A stretch of 64,000 nucleotides of DNA, taken from NCBI RefSeq assembly GCF_937952055.1, contig NZ_CALFYO010000019.1, forward strand, positions 62,001-126,000, in the 5' to 3' direction. A program made the position numbers and the translations under genes. The notes beneath the pieces were generated by a model, which saw nothing but the letters and a program-made list of their open reading frames with translations, was not told where the DNA came from and made no database searches. This DNA is from an uncultured Piscinibacter sp. (GTDB lineage: Bacteria > Pseudomonadota > Gammaproteobacteria > Burkholderiales > Burkholderiaceae_C). Positions within the stretch are counted from its first letter, which is position 1; each line of letters opens with the position of its first letter. Shown here piece by piece: positions 53,227 through 62,693 of this stretch.

Positions 53227-53979
53227 TCAACGCAAGCTGTCGGCCAGCGCACGCGCGAGGTCGACGATCATCGTGTCGAGCGCACGCCGCGCCTCGAATG
53301 CGTCGTCGGCCTGCCACGCCGCCAGCGCGTGCGCAGCCTCGCTTCGAACCAGGCGCTGCTGCGTGAACAGCGGTTCGCCAGCCCCCGGGCGCCGCAGTCG
53401 TATCTCTCCTTCGGCCGACAGCCGGAACGGATCATCGACGCCCCTGCCGGTCGTCGCGACCCGCCGCAGGATGACCTCGATCCGCCAGTCGGTGTCGGCG
53501 GGTGCGGCCGGCGCCTCGTTCACGACCGTGCCCAGTTGCGCGGCCACGGCCTCGGCGAGGCGGCGGCTGCCATCGGCGCCGTCCAGCCCGGCGCGCAGCA
53601 TGGCGCGCTTGCGCTCGACGACGTCGTCGCTGTCCGCCATGACGGCCATCGCCACGCCTGTGCCCACGGCCGTGGCCAAGGTCGTGGCCGGCACGATCAC
53701 CGCGAAGCACAGCGGCGCCAGTGGCCCCGCGCCCAGGCAGGCGAGCCCGCCGGACACGGCGCCCACGCCCGCGCCTCCAGCCGCGCCGGCCAGCGCGGCC
53801 TCGCCCTTGCCCGATGGCGTGGTCGCGACCGGGTCGACATCGGCCGACGGTGCCAGCACGGACAGCTGCCGCCGGTCGAACTCCGCGGGCAAGGGGGAGG
53901 TCGACGCGCAACCGGCCAGCAGCACCAGCACCATGACCGCCGCTCGCGGGCCTCTCCCCGTGGATTCGCTCATGTGCAT
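53227..53979 (-). CDS. Lipoprotein of unknown function
   Basis: 250 residues (start at 53979, or two codons later at 53973). The signal peptide ends in a lipobox, LVLLAGCAS. A Gly/Ala-rich hydrophobic stretch (about 60-115, AGAAGGAGVGAVSGGLACLG and LATAVGTGVAMAVMAD) is followed by an alpha/beta domain with WRIEVILRRVATTGRGVDDP. I recognise no family. It does not share the RND promoter (127 bp gap plus the dyad site oriented away). Confidence 0.65.
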   Translation of the reverse strand: MHMSESTGRGPRAAVMVLVLLAGCASTSPLPAEFDRRQLSVLAPSADVDPVATTPSGKGEAALAGAAGGAGVGAVSGGLACLGAGPLAPLCFAVIVPATTLATAVGTGVAMAVMADSDDVVERKRAMLRAGLDGADGSRRLAEAVAAQLGTVVNEAPAAPADTDWRIEVILRRVATTGRGVDDPFRLSAEGEIRLRRPGAGEPLFTQQRLVRSEAAHALAAWQADDAFEARRALDTMIVDLARALADSLR

Positions 53980-54615
53980 CGTCGAGCTTCGGATGGGTAG
54001 GCGGGCAGTGTCAGGCGATCTGGCGCGGCACAGGGGCGGGAAAACTCGGGCGCCGGCCCCCGGACGCGATGTGCGTGGAGTCCCGACGTCGAGATGCGCA
54101 GCCCTCGATGCTGGCCCCGGCGCCGATGCAGAGGGGGCCCGATCAGACCTCCGACTGTTCAGCGATCTCCGGGGCATCATCGGCCTCGAATCCGACCCCC
54201 CACCGTCGGCTCGAGCCCGACGGGCCCGCGCGGCAACCGGACGGCGCGAAGGGTCCCGTCGCGGCCGTCCACCGTCCCGACGTGGACGCCGGCACGCCGG
54301 GATGCAGGGCAACGGTCCAGCAGCACCCCCTGTCGCGAGGGCCGCTGCTGCGGCAGCTTCGGCGCTCCGAAACCACCGCTTCGCCTGGCGGGCCGATCGG
54401 CATCACCATGTCCGGCGGCACCCCGGCCGCCGTCACCTCCCGAAAGTGCTCCTCACCCGCGCGGGACTGCTCGCCGATGCCGCAGGGCGAGCCTCGGAAT
54501 CCCGGGCCTCTTGGATCGCCACCCGCAACCACGGACGGGCCTGCCCGAGGTATTTTTCGTCGCAGACCGCCGCCGGCCCGCAGATGTCGCACCGGGTCGG
54601 CGGCCAGGCCGGAGG
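53980..54615. other. Gene-free stretch
   Basis: About 640 bp with open frames on both strands but only Pro/Arg/Ser-rich translations and no recognisable domain, ribosome site or repeat. Base use is less biased than in neighbouring genes, suggesting non-coding or decayed DNA. Confidence 0.5.
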
Positions 54616-54930
54616 TCACTTGTCCCGTTCGAAGATCGCGCCGAGCGCGTGCTCCAGCTGCAGCCCGACGGACTCCAGCAAGCCCTTCAGACCTTCGCCC
54701 CGCTTGACGATGTCCGAGCCTTCGCCACGGGGCAGGCGTTGAATCTCCTCCAATTCCCGCGCGAGCTTGTTGCGATCGGCTTCGATCTGCCGCAGCAGCG
54801 CCTCGGTCTCGGTGGCCGCCTCCTTCTTCACGGGGGCGGCGCGCGCCCGAGCCATCAATTCATCGATGTGCCGCAGGCGCGACTCCGATTCGAGGATGTG
54901 TTGTTCAGCCAGCTCGATCATCTTGTTCAT
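54616..54930 (-). CDS. Coiled-coil protein of unknown function
   Basis: 104 residues, almost all helical with heptad patterns (MIELAEQHILESESRLRHID; ALLRQIEADRNKLARELEEI) and a Gly-containing turn (LPRGEGSDIVKRGEG) before a final helix. There is no signal peptide. The family is not recognised; the gene stands alone. Confidence 0.6.
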   Translation of the reverse strand: MNKMIELAEQHILESESRLRHIDELMARARAAPVKKEAATETEALLRQIEADRNKLARELEEIQRLPRGEGSDIVKRGEGLKGLLESVGLQLEHALGAIFERDK

Positions 54931-55169
54931 GAGGCATTTCCCCAGGTCTTCCGAAGGCGGTGGACTAGTCTGGCGCGCAGCCCGTGCTCATGTCCACTCG
55001 CACGGGTAGGCCTCGTTGAGGACGATCAATGGAGCTCGACCGCTCGATGGCGAAGTGGCTGCGCCGCGGACAGGTCGCCGGCCACGCCTTCTCTTTCGTG
55101 GCGCGGTCCTTGAGCCCTTGGCGAACAGGGGGCCGATCACGGCAACGGGATTAGACTGCCCGTGCAGCC

Positions 55170-56051
55170 ATGAGCGACATCTTCATCAGCTATGCCCGCG
55201 AGGACGAGTCGCGGATCAAGCCTCTGGTCGCGGCCTTCGAAGCGGAGGGCTGGAGCGTCTTCTGGGACCGTCGCATCCCCGCCGGCAGCACCTGGCGCAG
55301 CCACATCGGCACGGCGTTGCAGCAGGCACGCTGCGTCGTGGTGGCTTGGTCGGCCCATTCCGTGGAGTCGCAGTGGGTGGCCGAGGAAGCCGACGACGGC
55401 AAGGCACGCCAGGTGCTCGTGCCGGTGTCGCTCGACCCGGTGATGCCCCCGCGCGGCTTCCGCGAGATCCAGGCCGCCGACCTGACGGACTGGATGCCGG
55501 GACAGGCGTCGGAGAAGCTGACGCAACTGCTGGGCGACATGCGGCGCCTGCTCGGAAAGTCGCCCGCAGGGCCGCCGCCGGCGGCACCGGCGGTGTCGTC
55601 CGCTGCGCCCATGATGCCGGCTGCCGTCGCCGTTCCCGCGGGTCATGGCTGGCGCAACGGCATCATCGCCATGGCGGCGGTGGCGCTGGCCGCGATCGTC
55701 GGCTACCTGGCGTTTGGCCCCGACCCGACACCGCCGGCGGCGACCCGCGCGTCGACCGATGCCACGCCGCGCCGGCCGCCGCCGGTGGTGAAGGACTCGC
55801 CGGCCGGTGAATGGTTCGTCGTGGCCGGCTCCTTCGCGCGCAGCGAGCGGCGCAACGCCGACCGTCGGCTGATGGCGCTGGCGGAGGCCGGCTTCGAGGC
55901 ACGCGTCATCGACTCGTCCGACTACCCGCTGCTGACGCCCAACCTGTGGGTGGTCGTGCTCGGCCCCTTCGACAGCCGCGAGACCGCCAACGCAGCGCTC
56001 GAGCGACTCAAGCCGAGGGTGTCCGACGTCTACCTGAAGAAGGCGCGATGA
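55170..56051 (+). CDS. TIR domain - transmembrane helix - SPOR domain protein
   Basis: 293 residues. Residues 1-128 are a TIR domain: MSDIFISYAREDES (box 1), EGWSVFWDRRIPAGSTWRSH, and SAHSVESQWVAEEADD, where a Glu just after W69 (E72/E73) sits at the catalytic position of NAD-cleaving TIRs. A Pro/Ala linker leads to a single membrane helix (about 163-182), a second Pro-rich linker, and a SPOR domain (about 212-292: EWFVVAGSFARSERRNADRR, LWVVVLGPFDSRETANAALE). SPOR domains bind denuded peptidoglycan at septa. So a cytoplasmic TIR is joined to a periplasmic cell-wall sensor. Cell-wall-linked signalling or defence is an inference; TIR activity is not proven. Confidence 0.88.
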   Translation: MSDIFISYAREDESRIKPLVAAFEAEGWSVFWDRRIPAGSTWRSHIGTALQQARCVVVAWSAHSVESQWVAEEADDGKARQVLVPVSLDPVMPPRGFREIQAADLTDWMPGQASEKLTQLLGDMRRLLGKSPAGPPPAAPAVSSAAPMMPAAVAVPAGHGWRNGIIAMAAVALAAIVGYLAFGPDPTPPAATRASTDATPRRPPPVVKDSPAGEWFVVAGSFARSERRNADRRLMALAEAGFEARVIDSSDYPLLTPNLWVVVLGPFDSRETANAALERLKPRVSDVYLKKAR

Positions 56052-56073
56052 CGGGCCCCGGCACGGCACAGGA

Positions 56074-57351
56074 TCAGTCCTCGATCGCCTGGTAGGCCGA
56101 GGTCCAGAAGTCGAGCACGACCGGCGGCATGCGCAACGCGCCGGGCCGGCATTGCGCCATGAGCACGCCGACCATGTCCTCGCGCGGGTCCACATACATC
56201 GACGTGCTGAAGGCGCCGTCCCAGCCGAAGCGCCCGGGCACGCTGGCGACGTCGTCGCGCCGGGTCACGATCGACAGCCCCAGACCCCAGCCGCGCGAGT
56301 CCCAGAAGTGCTCGAAGAACGGCGAGACGGCCTTCTGCTCGGCCGTCAGCTGGTCCGTCGTCATCAGCTCCACCGTGGGCCGCGACAGGATGCGCGCCTT
56401 CCCGTGCACGCCTCGGTTCAGCATCATGCGGCCGAACGCGAGCAGGTCGTCCGCCGTGGACAGCAGCTGGTCGCCGGCGCCCGACTCGAAGCGGCATGGC
56501 TGCACGAGCCGGTCGTTGCGAGCGTCCGGCAGCATCAGGACCTCGCCGCTCGAGAAGTCGGTCTGGTAGCAGGTCGCGACCCGATCGAGATGCGCCTGCG
56601 GCACGCTGAAGCCGGTGTCCTTCATGCCCAGCGGCTCGAAGATCCGCTCGCGCATGAAGGCCGATAGCGGCATGGCGGAGGCGCGCGCGATCAGCACCCC
56701 CAGAATCTCGGCGCTCATGTGATAGAGCCAGCGTTCGCCCGGCTGATGCGCGAGCGGCAGCTTGCCGAGGCGCTGCATGAACTCGTCGGCCGTTCCTTCG
56801 AACATCCAGGCGCTCAGCGGCAGGCCCGCGTCGATCAGCGCCCGTTGCAGCGGGCAGGTGGGGCAGAGGAATGCCACCTCGCCATAGCCCGAGCGAAACG
56901 TCAGCAGGTCGCGCAGCGTGATCGGGCGCTTCGCGGGCACCGTGTCGTCGAGCTCGCTGTCGATCGTCCGCAGCACTCTGCGGTCGGCCAGTTCCGGCAG
57001 GAACGCATCGACCGGGTCGTCCAGCCGGAGCCGGCATTCCTCGACGAGGATCATCGCCGCCACCGCCGTGATCGGCTTCGTCACCGAGGCCAGGCGGAAG
57101 ATCGTGTCGCGCCGCATCGGCGCCTCGCTGTCGAACGCCAGGGTGCCGATCATGTCGGCGTGCACGTCGCCGCGGCGGCTGACGAGTGCGACCAGTCCCG
57201 GCAGCCGGCGGGCCGCCACGTGGCGCCGCAGCGCATCGTGCATCCTCGCCAGGCCGCTGGCGGACCACGCGCGGCGGCGGGGCGCGCCCCGCGCGTCGGA
57301 CGCGTCTGCCGTGCCTGGCATCGCCCCAGGGTCGAGTGCGTGCGGCTCCAT
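56074..57351 (-). CDS. Serine hydrolase, beta-lactamase superfamily
   Basis: 425 residues without a signal peptide. The nucleophile motif S-V-T-K is in TIFRLASVTKPITAVAAMIL. A FRSGYGEVAF stretch replaces the common HTSG, and the tyrosine motif region is RWLYHMSAEILG. The rest fits class C beta-lactamase-like esterases (ERIFEPLGMKDTGFSVP, FGWDGAFSTSMYVDPREDMV). The reaction is probably hydrolysis of an ester or small amide. It is divergent from selO with 198 bp between. It resembles the hydrolase at 10406 only at superfamily level. Confidence 0.85.
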   Translation of the reverse strand: MEPHALDPGAMPGTADASDARGAPRRRAWSASGLARMHDALRRHVAARRLPGLVALVSRRGDVHADMIGTLAFDSEAPMRRDTIFRLASVTKPITAVAAMILVEECRLRLDDPVDAFLPELADRRVLRTIDSELDDTVPAKRPITLRDLLTFRSGYGEVAFLCPTCPLQRALIDAGLPLSAWMFEGTADEFMQRLGKLPLAHQPGERWLYHMSAEILGVLIARASAMPLSAFMRERIFEPLGMKDTGFSVPQAHLDRVATCYQTDFSSGEVLMLPDARNDRLVQPCRFESGAGDQLLSTADDLLAFGRMMLNRGVHGKARILSRPTVELMTTDQLTAEQKAVSPFFEHFWDSRGWGLGLSIVTRRDDVASVPGRFGWDGAFSTSMYVDPREDMVGVLMAQCRPGALRMPPVVLDFWTSAYQAIED

Positions 57352-57549
57352 GCGTTGCTCCTCTCACGGCCCATTCTGCCGATGCGTGGACCTGCCGCTC
57401 CGATTCTCGTCCTGAAGGTGCACAGCGGCCATCGGCGCCGTGCAAGGGCGCGGTGCGCCCTCCGAGCAACCCGTGGAGGCACAACCCGTGCGCCGGCAGG
57501 GCCAGCCGATGCACGCCACACTGGAGGCCCGCCCACCCGCCCGCGCCCC

Positions 57550-59058
57550 ATGCTCCGCTTCGCCTTCGACAATACCTACGCCCGGGAACTGCCGGGCTTC
57601 TACGTGGCATGGAAGCCCGCCACGGTGCCGGCGCCGCGGCTGCTCTACCTCAACGACGTGCTCGCGGCCGAACTGTGCCTCGATGCCGAAGCGCTGCGCG
57701 GTGTCGAAGGCGCGGCCCTGTTCGCCGGCAACGTGCTGCCCGACGGCGCGGAGCCGATTGCGCAGGCCTATGCCGGCCACCAGTTCGGCGGCTTCTCGCC
57801 ACAGCTCGGTGATGGCCGCGCGCTGCTGCTCGGCGAGGTGATCGACGGCAAGGGCAGGCGGCGCGACATCGCCTTCAAGGGCTCGGGGCGCACGCCGTTC
57901 TCGCGTGGCGGTGACGGCAAGGCCGCCGTCGCCCCGATGCTGCGCGAGGTGCTGATCGGCGAGGCGATGCACGCGCTGGGCATCCCAACCACGCGGGCGC
58001 TGGCCGTGGCGGCGACCGGCGAGACGGTCCACCGCGAGGTGTCTCGGCCCGGCGCGGTGCTCACGCGCGTGGCCGCCAGCCACCTGCGCGTGGGCACTTT
58101 CCAGTACTTCCTGGCCAGGGGCGACATCGACAAGCTGCACCGGCTGGCCGAATACAGCATCGCGCGCCACGATCCGGCGCTGGCCGGCACGCCGCAGCGT
58201 CACCTCGCGCTGCTGCGGTCGGTGGCGCAGCGCCAGGCGGCACTGATCGCGCAGTGGATGAACGTGGGCTTCATCCACGGCGTGATGAACACCGACAACA
58301 TGACGATCTCCGGCGAGACGATCGACTACGGCCCCTGTGCCTTCCTGGAGGCCTACGACCCGCAGACGGTGTTCAGCAGCATCGACCATGGCGGACGCTA
58401 CGCCTACGGCAACCAGCCGCACATCGCGCGCTGGAACCTCGCGCGCCTGGCCGAAGCGCTGCTGCCGCTGATGGCCGCCGCCGACGACGAGGCCGCCATC
58501 CAGCATGCGGTGGCGCAGGTGACGGAAGTGATCGATGCCTTCCCCGGTCTGTACGCCGCGGCGCTGCTGCGCGGCCAGCGCGCCAAGCTCGGGCTGTTCG
58601 CGGCCGGCGCCGACGACGACGAGACCGACATGGCGCTGGTGAGCGATTGGCTGGCCCTGCTGCACGCGCAGTCGGTCGACTTCACGCTCGCCTGGCGGCG
58701 CCTGGCCGATGCGGCCGAGGGTCGCGAGGCGCCGCTGCGCGACCTGTTCGTCGATCGCGCGGCCGTGGACGCCTGGCTGGCGCGCTGGCGCAGGCGCTGC
58801 GCCCGCGACGACGCGGCCGGCGCGCCGGGCGCCAGCGCGCGCGTCGCGCACATGCGGCGCGCGAACCCGTGGATCATCCCGCGCAACCACCGCGTCGAGG
58901 AGGCGCTGGCCGCTGCCACCGACGACGACTTCGCGCCGTTCGAGCGCCTGCTGGCCGCGCTGCGCCGGCCGCACGAGGAAGCCGAGGAACTCGCACCCTA
59001 CGCGGAGCCGGCGCCGGTGGAGGTCACGGCGGGCTACCAGACCTTCTGCGGTACCTAG
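57550..59058 (+). CDS. selO: Protein adenylyltransferase SelO (YdiU)
   Basis: 502 residues. The start at 57550 gives MLRFAFDNTYARELPGFYV, the common opening. SelO hallmarks include QAYAGHQFGGFSPQLGDGRA (nucleotide-binding loop), DIAFKGSGRTPFSRGGDGKA, MLREVLIGEAMHALGIPTTR, and the inverted kinase metal site HGVMNTDNMTISGETIDYGP with Asn and Asp ligands. It ends TFCGT, with Cys where some relatives have selenocysteine. SelO is a pseudokinase-fold enzyme that moves AMP onto Ser/Thr/Tyr of target proteins during redox stress. It is divergent from the serine hydrolase. Confidence 0.96.
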   Translation: MLRFAFDNTYARELPGFYVAWKPATVPAPRLLYLNDVLAAELCLDAEALRGVEGAALFAGNVLPDGAEPIAQAYAGHQFGGFSPQLGDGRALLLGEVIDGKGRRRDIAFKGSGRTPFSRGGDGKAAVAPMLREVLIGEAMHALGIPTTRALAVAATGETVHREVSRPGAVLTRVAASHLRVGTFQYFLARGDIDKLHRLAEYSIARHDPALAGTPQRHLALLRSVAQRQAALIAQWMNVGFIHGVMNTDNMTISGETIDYGPCAFLEAYDPQTVFSSIDHGGRYAYGNQPHIARWNLARLAEALLPLMAAADDEAAIQHAVAQVTEVIDAFPGLYAAALLRGQRAKLGLFAAGADDDETDMALVSDWLALLHAQSVDFTLAWRRLADAAEGREAPLRDLFVDRAAVDAWLARWRRRCARDDAAGAPGASARVAHMRRANPWIIPRNHRVEEALAAATDDDFAPFERLLAALRRPHEEAEELAPYAEPAPVEVTAGYQTFCGT

Positions 59059-59299
59059 CCTCGAGACCCCGACCGGTTCGGGTTCGAGCGCGCAGGGCGG
59101 CGCCGCGAACCGGCGCCTGCAAGATTTGAAACGGCATCGCCTTGCGGCGCCGTCGAGCCTGCGCATCCGACAACAAACGAAGCAGGATGCCGGCCGCCGT
59201 GCAACGCCCTTGATACATCGGCGCGCCACGATGCCTCCACCGGCGATCGAGGAGACCGCGTCCGGCCGACCGATCGACCCGGAACCCAGGAGATCGAAC

Positions 59300-59701
59300 A
59301 TGTTTGCCACACTGAATTCCTCTGCATGCTCCGCTGCCGTCGCGATCGCCCTGGCGCTTGCCGCTGCGCCCGGCTGGGCCGCCGATGCGGTGCGCGACAG
59401 CTTCGACCGGATGCTCTCGCACGAGAGCGCTGCAGCCGCGCCGGCGGTTGCCGATCGGGAACCGGCCGATCCGCTGACCGCCACCATGGTCGTGCCGCTG
59501 CGTGATGGCGTGTGGCCCGCGCGCCGCACCGATGCCGTCGCCGAGAGCTTCGCGCGCATGCTCAACCACGAGCCCGGCCGGTTCATGCCGACGTCTGCGG
59601 CCGACGAAGAAGCCGATCCGCTCATCGCCGCCATCGTGAGGCCGCTGCTGCGTGCGAACCTGATCACCGCGGCCGGCCTGGCGACGCGACCGGCTTTCTG
59701 A
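59300..59701 (+). CDS. Secreted protein with a duplicated short domain
   Basis: 133 residues with a signal peptide (AVAIALALAAAPGWAA). The mature part has two copies of one unit: AVRDSFDRMLSHE ... ADPLTATMVVPLR and AVAESFARMLNHE ... ADPLIAAIVRPLL, about 55-60 residues apart. The ATG at 59300 follows an AGGAGA site. No family is recognised. The repeat unit suggests a helix plus a short Asp-Pro loop. Confidence 0.65.
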   Translation: MFATLNSSACSAAVAIALALAAAPGWAADAVRDSFDRMLSHESAAAAPAVADREPADPLTATMVVPLRDGVWPARRTDAVAESFARMLNHEPGRFMPTSAADEEADPLIAAIVRPLLRANLITAAGLATRPAF

Positions 59702-59731
59702 GGCCGGCGCCGCCGGGCGCCTTGGTCCGTG

Positions 59732-60232
59732 TCAGAGCTCGAGTTCGTCGCGGATCGCCGCGATGCCCGCCTTCGCACAGGCATCGTCGGCGTCTCCCGT
59801 GGGGGCGCCGGAGATGCCGACGGCCCCGATGATCGAGCCGCCGGCCTCGATCAGCACGCCGCCGCCCACGCCCACGAAGCGCGGGATCTGGCGGATGCCC
59901 GAACTGGGCTGGCCGGGCTGCGTGGCGCGCGCGAGATCGCCGGTGTTGCTGCGGAAGCTCACCGCGGTCCAGGCCTTGTTGATCGCCGTGTCGGAGGTGT
60001 GCGGGCCGGCGAAGCGATCGCGCACCATCGCCTGCGCCACGCCGAAGCGGTCGACGACCGCTGCCGCCACCTGGTAGCCCTGCTGGCGGCACGATGCCAG
60101 CGCCGCCTGGGTGGCCTTGCTGGCGGCTTCGGGGGTGAGCACGCGCACCGTGTGCGTGGCGCTTTGCGCGACGGCTGCCGCGACGCCGAGGCACAGCGCC
60201 GCGGCCAGTGTGGGGTGGGTGATCCGCTTCAT
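59732..60232 (-). CDS. GlcG/HbpS-family protein with signal peptide
   Basis: 166 residues with a signal peptide (AAALCLGVAAAVAQSA). The GlcG/HbpS core follows: AALASCRQQGYQVAAAVVDR, AMVRDRFAGPHTSDTAINKA, RFVGVGGGVLIEAGGSIIGA and VGISGAPTGDADDACAKAGI. HbpS binds haem and can act as a redox sensor outside the cell; other family members have no known activity. It is convergent with the secreted repeat protein. Confidence 0.88.
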   Translation of the reverse strand: MKRITHPTLAAALCLGVAAAVAQSATHTVRVLTPEAASKATQAALASCRQQGYQVAAAVVDRFGVAQAMVRDRFAGPHTSDTAINKAWTAVSFRSNTGDLARATQPGQPSSGIRQIPRFVGVGGGVLIEAGGSIIGAVGISGAPTGDADDACAKAGIAAIRDELEL

Positions 60233-60404
60233 GATGACCTTCGCCTGTTACCGGAAGCCGCATCCTCAACCGTGCCGCGCTGCTCGACATTGCGCGGCGT
60301 CACGACGCCTGCGCCCCCTCGTTCGCGGGGCGCTTTCCGGAGTTCGCCGCTGGTCGTGATACAAGATCGAAGCTCAAGCCCGCTGCTGCAGTGATCCGAC
60401 AGCC

Positions 60405-60680
60405 ATGATGCGCACGATCCGTTGCCTGCTTCTCGTTCCGGTGCTGTCGGCGCTGGTCACGGCGCCCCAGGCGCAGACCAAGATGTACAAGTGCGTGAGC
60501 GGCGGGCACACGGTGTACCAGCAGACGGCGTGTCCGGTCACGGCGACCGCCGGCGAGGCCAAGGCATCGACGCCGGCTGCGTCGGCGTCGCGCGCGGCGC
60601 CGGCCCGCGTGTCGGCCAAGGCGGAGCGGGTGTCGGCACCGGGAGCCGCCGCCGGTCCGGCATCGCCGGCGTCGCGCTGA
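60405..60680 (+). CDS. Small secreted DUF4124-like protein
   Basis: 91 residues with a signal peptide (LLLVPVLSALVTAPQAQ) and the short DUF4124 motif MYKCVSGGHTVYQQTACP (two Cys likely disulfide-bonded). The remaining 50 residues are a low-complexity Ala/Ser/Pro tail. The function is unknown; such proteins are common in Burkholderiales. Confidence 0.72.
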   Translation: MMRTIRCLLLVPVLSALVTAPQAQTKMYKCVSGGHTVYQQTACPVTATAGEAKASTPAASASRAAPARVSAKAERVSAPGAAAGPASPASR

Positions 60681-60723
60681 GCCCTGCCGGCGCCAGCCGC
60701 GCCCCTGCCGCGCCGGGCCACGC

Positions 60724-62013
60724 TCAGCCGCCCAGCGTCGCGGCACGCCGGGCGAGCATGGCCGCACCGCACGCGGCCTCCTCGTGCCGCGGCACGGCCA
60801 GCGGCACGCCGAGATGCCGCTCGCGGATGCGTGACCAGGCCGGGTTGCGTGCGCCGCCGCCGACGCTGAACACGCGCGTCGCCAGCCCCGCGCCCAGAGC
60901 GGCGAGGCGCGCGTAGGCCTGCCGCTCGATGGAGGCCATGCCCTCGAGCAGGCCCTGCAGAAACAGCGCGTCGTCGGCGGGCCGGGGTTCGAGGCGCGGC
61001 GACAGCGTCGCGTCCGCGACCGGGAAGCGTTCGCCGCGCGCCGGCAGCGGGTAGTAGTCGAGGCCGCTGTCGCGTGCCGCGTCGAGCCGCAGCGAAAGCG
61101 CCTCGATCTGCGGCACGTCGAAGAAGCGCAGCAGCACCGAGCCGCCGCTGTTCGAGGCACCGCCGGCCAGCCATTGCTCGCCCAGCCGATGGCTGTAAAC
61201 GCCGTAGGTCGGCGCGAACACCGGCCGCTCGCTCAGCAGCTTGACGACCAGCGTGCTGCCCAGCGAGGTCACCGCATCGCCGGGTGAGGACGCACCGGTG
61301 GCGAGGAAGGCGGCGACACCGTCGGTCGTGCCCGCCGCGACCACGACGCCGTCGTGCAGTCCCCAGCGACGTGCCAGCGCCGACGAGAGCGCGCCGACCG
61401 GCGTGCCGGGCACGACGACCTCGGGCAGCAGTGCGCGGCGCACACCGAGCCCGTCCAGCCACGCGGGCCAGCACCGCTCGCGGACGTCGTAGCCGAGCTT
61501 CAGCACGTTGTTCTCGTCGGCGACGCCGAAGCGGCCGCTGAGCATGGCGGTGATCCAGTCCGCCTGATGCAGTGCATGGCGCGCCTGCGGCACACGAGGC
61601 TGCAGGTGCAGCAGCCTCGCCAGCGGCGAGGCGACGCCGCGGGCGGGGCTGTCGGCAGGCGCGACGGCGGCGACGCGTGCCGCCTCGTCGGCGCAGCTCG
61701 CCTCGTGGTACAGCCAGCCGTCGCTCAGCGGCTCGCCCCTGGCATCGGTCAGCAGCAGCGTGCCGGACGTGCCGTCCACCGCGATCGCGGCGATGCGCCG
61801 CGCGTCGAGGGCGGCGGCCGCCTGCTCGATCGCCGCCTCGGTCGCGGCCCACCACAGCCGGGGGTCCTGCGTGATGCGCCGGCCGTCGACGCTTGGCGGC
61901 GGCAGCGGCCGCCGGGCCATCGAGAGCACCGTGCCGTCCGCATCGAGCGCGACGCAGCGCACCGCCGACGTGCCGACGTCCAGGCCCAGCACGACGGCGG
62001 CGTCCGGCGCCAT
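60724..62013 (-). CDS. FGGY-family carbohydrate kinase
   Basis: 429 residues. The N-terminal ATPase-fold motif is VVLGLDVGTSAVRCVALDAD; the second metal/phosphate region is AIAVDGTSGTLLLTD; the C-terminal signature is RVFSVGGGARNPAWSRIRER. The protein is shorter than xylulokinase (about 480-500) and lacks neighbouring sugar genes, so the sugar (xylulose, ribulose or other) cannot be named. It phosphorylates a sugar with ATP in the cytoplasm. It lies 20 bp downstream of the carbonic anhydrase gene on the same strand. Confidence 0.85.
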   Translation of the reverse strand: MAPDAAVVLGLDVGTSAVRCVALDADGTVLSMARRPLPPPSVDGRRITQDPRLWWAATEAAIEQAAAALDARRIAAIAVDGTSGTLLLTDARGEPLSDGWLYHEASCADEAARVAAVAPADSPARGVASPLARLLHLQPRVPQARHALHQADWITAMLSGRFGVADENNVLKLGYDVRERCWPAWLDGLGVRRALLPEVVVPGTPVGALSSALARRWGLHDGVVVAAGTTDGVAAFLATGASSPGDAVTSLGSTLVVKLLSERPVFAPTYGVYSHRLGEQWLAGGASNSGGSVLLRFFDVPQIEALSLRLDAARDSGLDYYPLPARGERFPVADATLSPRLEPRPADDALFLQGLLEGMASIERQAYARLAALGAGLATRVFSVGGGARNPAWSRIRERHLGVPLAVPRHEEAACGAAMLARRAATLGG

Positions 62014-62033
62014 GTCGCTCGCGCGCCGGGTGG

Positions 62034-62693
62034 TCAGCCGATCGATCCCATCGGCCCCGGGTAGCTCACTTCCTCCAGCTTGCCGGTGTCGACGTCGTAG
62101 ATGAAACCGCGCACCGTCACCGCATCCGGTCCGCCGGTCGGGATCCACGGATGGTTCAGGATCGAGGACATGCCGCGGCGGACGTCCCAGGCCAGCCGTT
62201 CCATGTTCTTTTCGTCGCGCGGCGCATCGAGGGGCTCGATCTGGCCGCGAAAGGCATGGAAGGCCGAGGGCGTCGAGGCACACCGGCCGCAGTTCACGAA
62301 GGCCCGCCCGGTCGCCTGGCCGAGCAGTTTCTCCGCCGCCGGGTCGCCTTCGAGGCCGGCCTTGAGCAGGTCGTCGGTGAAGGCCAGCATGCCGCAGCGC
62401 GTGTGGTGGATCAGGACGATCTCGTTGGTGTCGAGAAGATGGTGGGAGATGATGAGGCACCGTATGGCGTCGTCGGTCACCACGCCTCCCGCATTGCGGA
62501 TGATGTGCGCCTCCCCGGTCTGCAGCCCGAGCAGGTCTTCCACGTCGAGCCGTGCGTCCATGCACGCCACGACTGCCAGGCGCCTGGCCGGTTGGATGGG
62601 CTGTTTGCCGGGGTAGGCAGGCCTGTGAACGGCTTGCCCCTTCGCGTAGTTCTGGTTGTTGGCCAGACACTGTTCGGTGATCGACTTCGCCAT
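62034..62693 (-). CDS. Beta-carbonic anhydrase
   Basis: 219 residues. Zinc and catalytic motifs: VVACMDARLDVEDLLGL (Cys plus the Asp-Arg dyad), AHIIRNAGGVVTDDAIRCLI, and IVLIHHTRCGMLAF (His and Cys). The pattern is that of the short beta-class enzymes like Rv1284. It interconverts CO2 and bicarbonate. It is the first gene before the FGGY kinase. Confidence 0.92.
   Translation of the reverse strand: MAKSITEQCLANNQNYAKGQAVHRPAYPGKQPIQPARRLAVVACMDARLDVEDLLGLQTGEAHIIRNAGGVVTDDAIRCLIISHHLLDTNEIVLIHHTRCGMLAFTDDLLKAGLEGDPAAEKLLGQATGRAFVNCGRCASTPSAFHAFRGQIEPLDAPRDEKNMERLAWDVRRGMSSILNHPWIPTGGPDAVTVRGFIYDVDTGKLEEVSYPGPMGSIG

Noticed and set aside
54069..54707. A 212-residue plus-strand frame in the gene-free stretch.
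   Set aside because: Pro/Arg/Ser-rich without any motif, no ribosome site, and it runs antisense into the coiled-coil gene.
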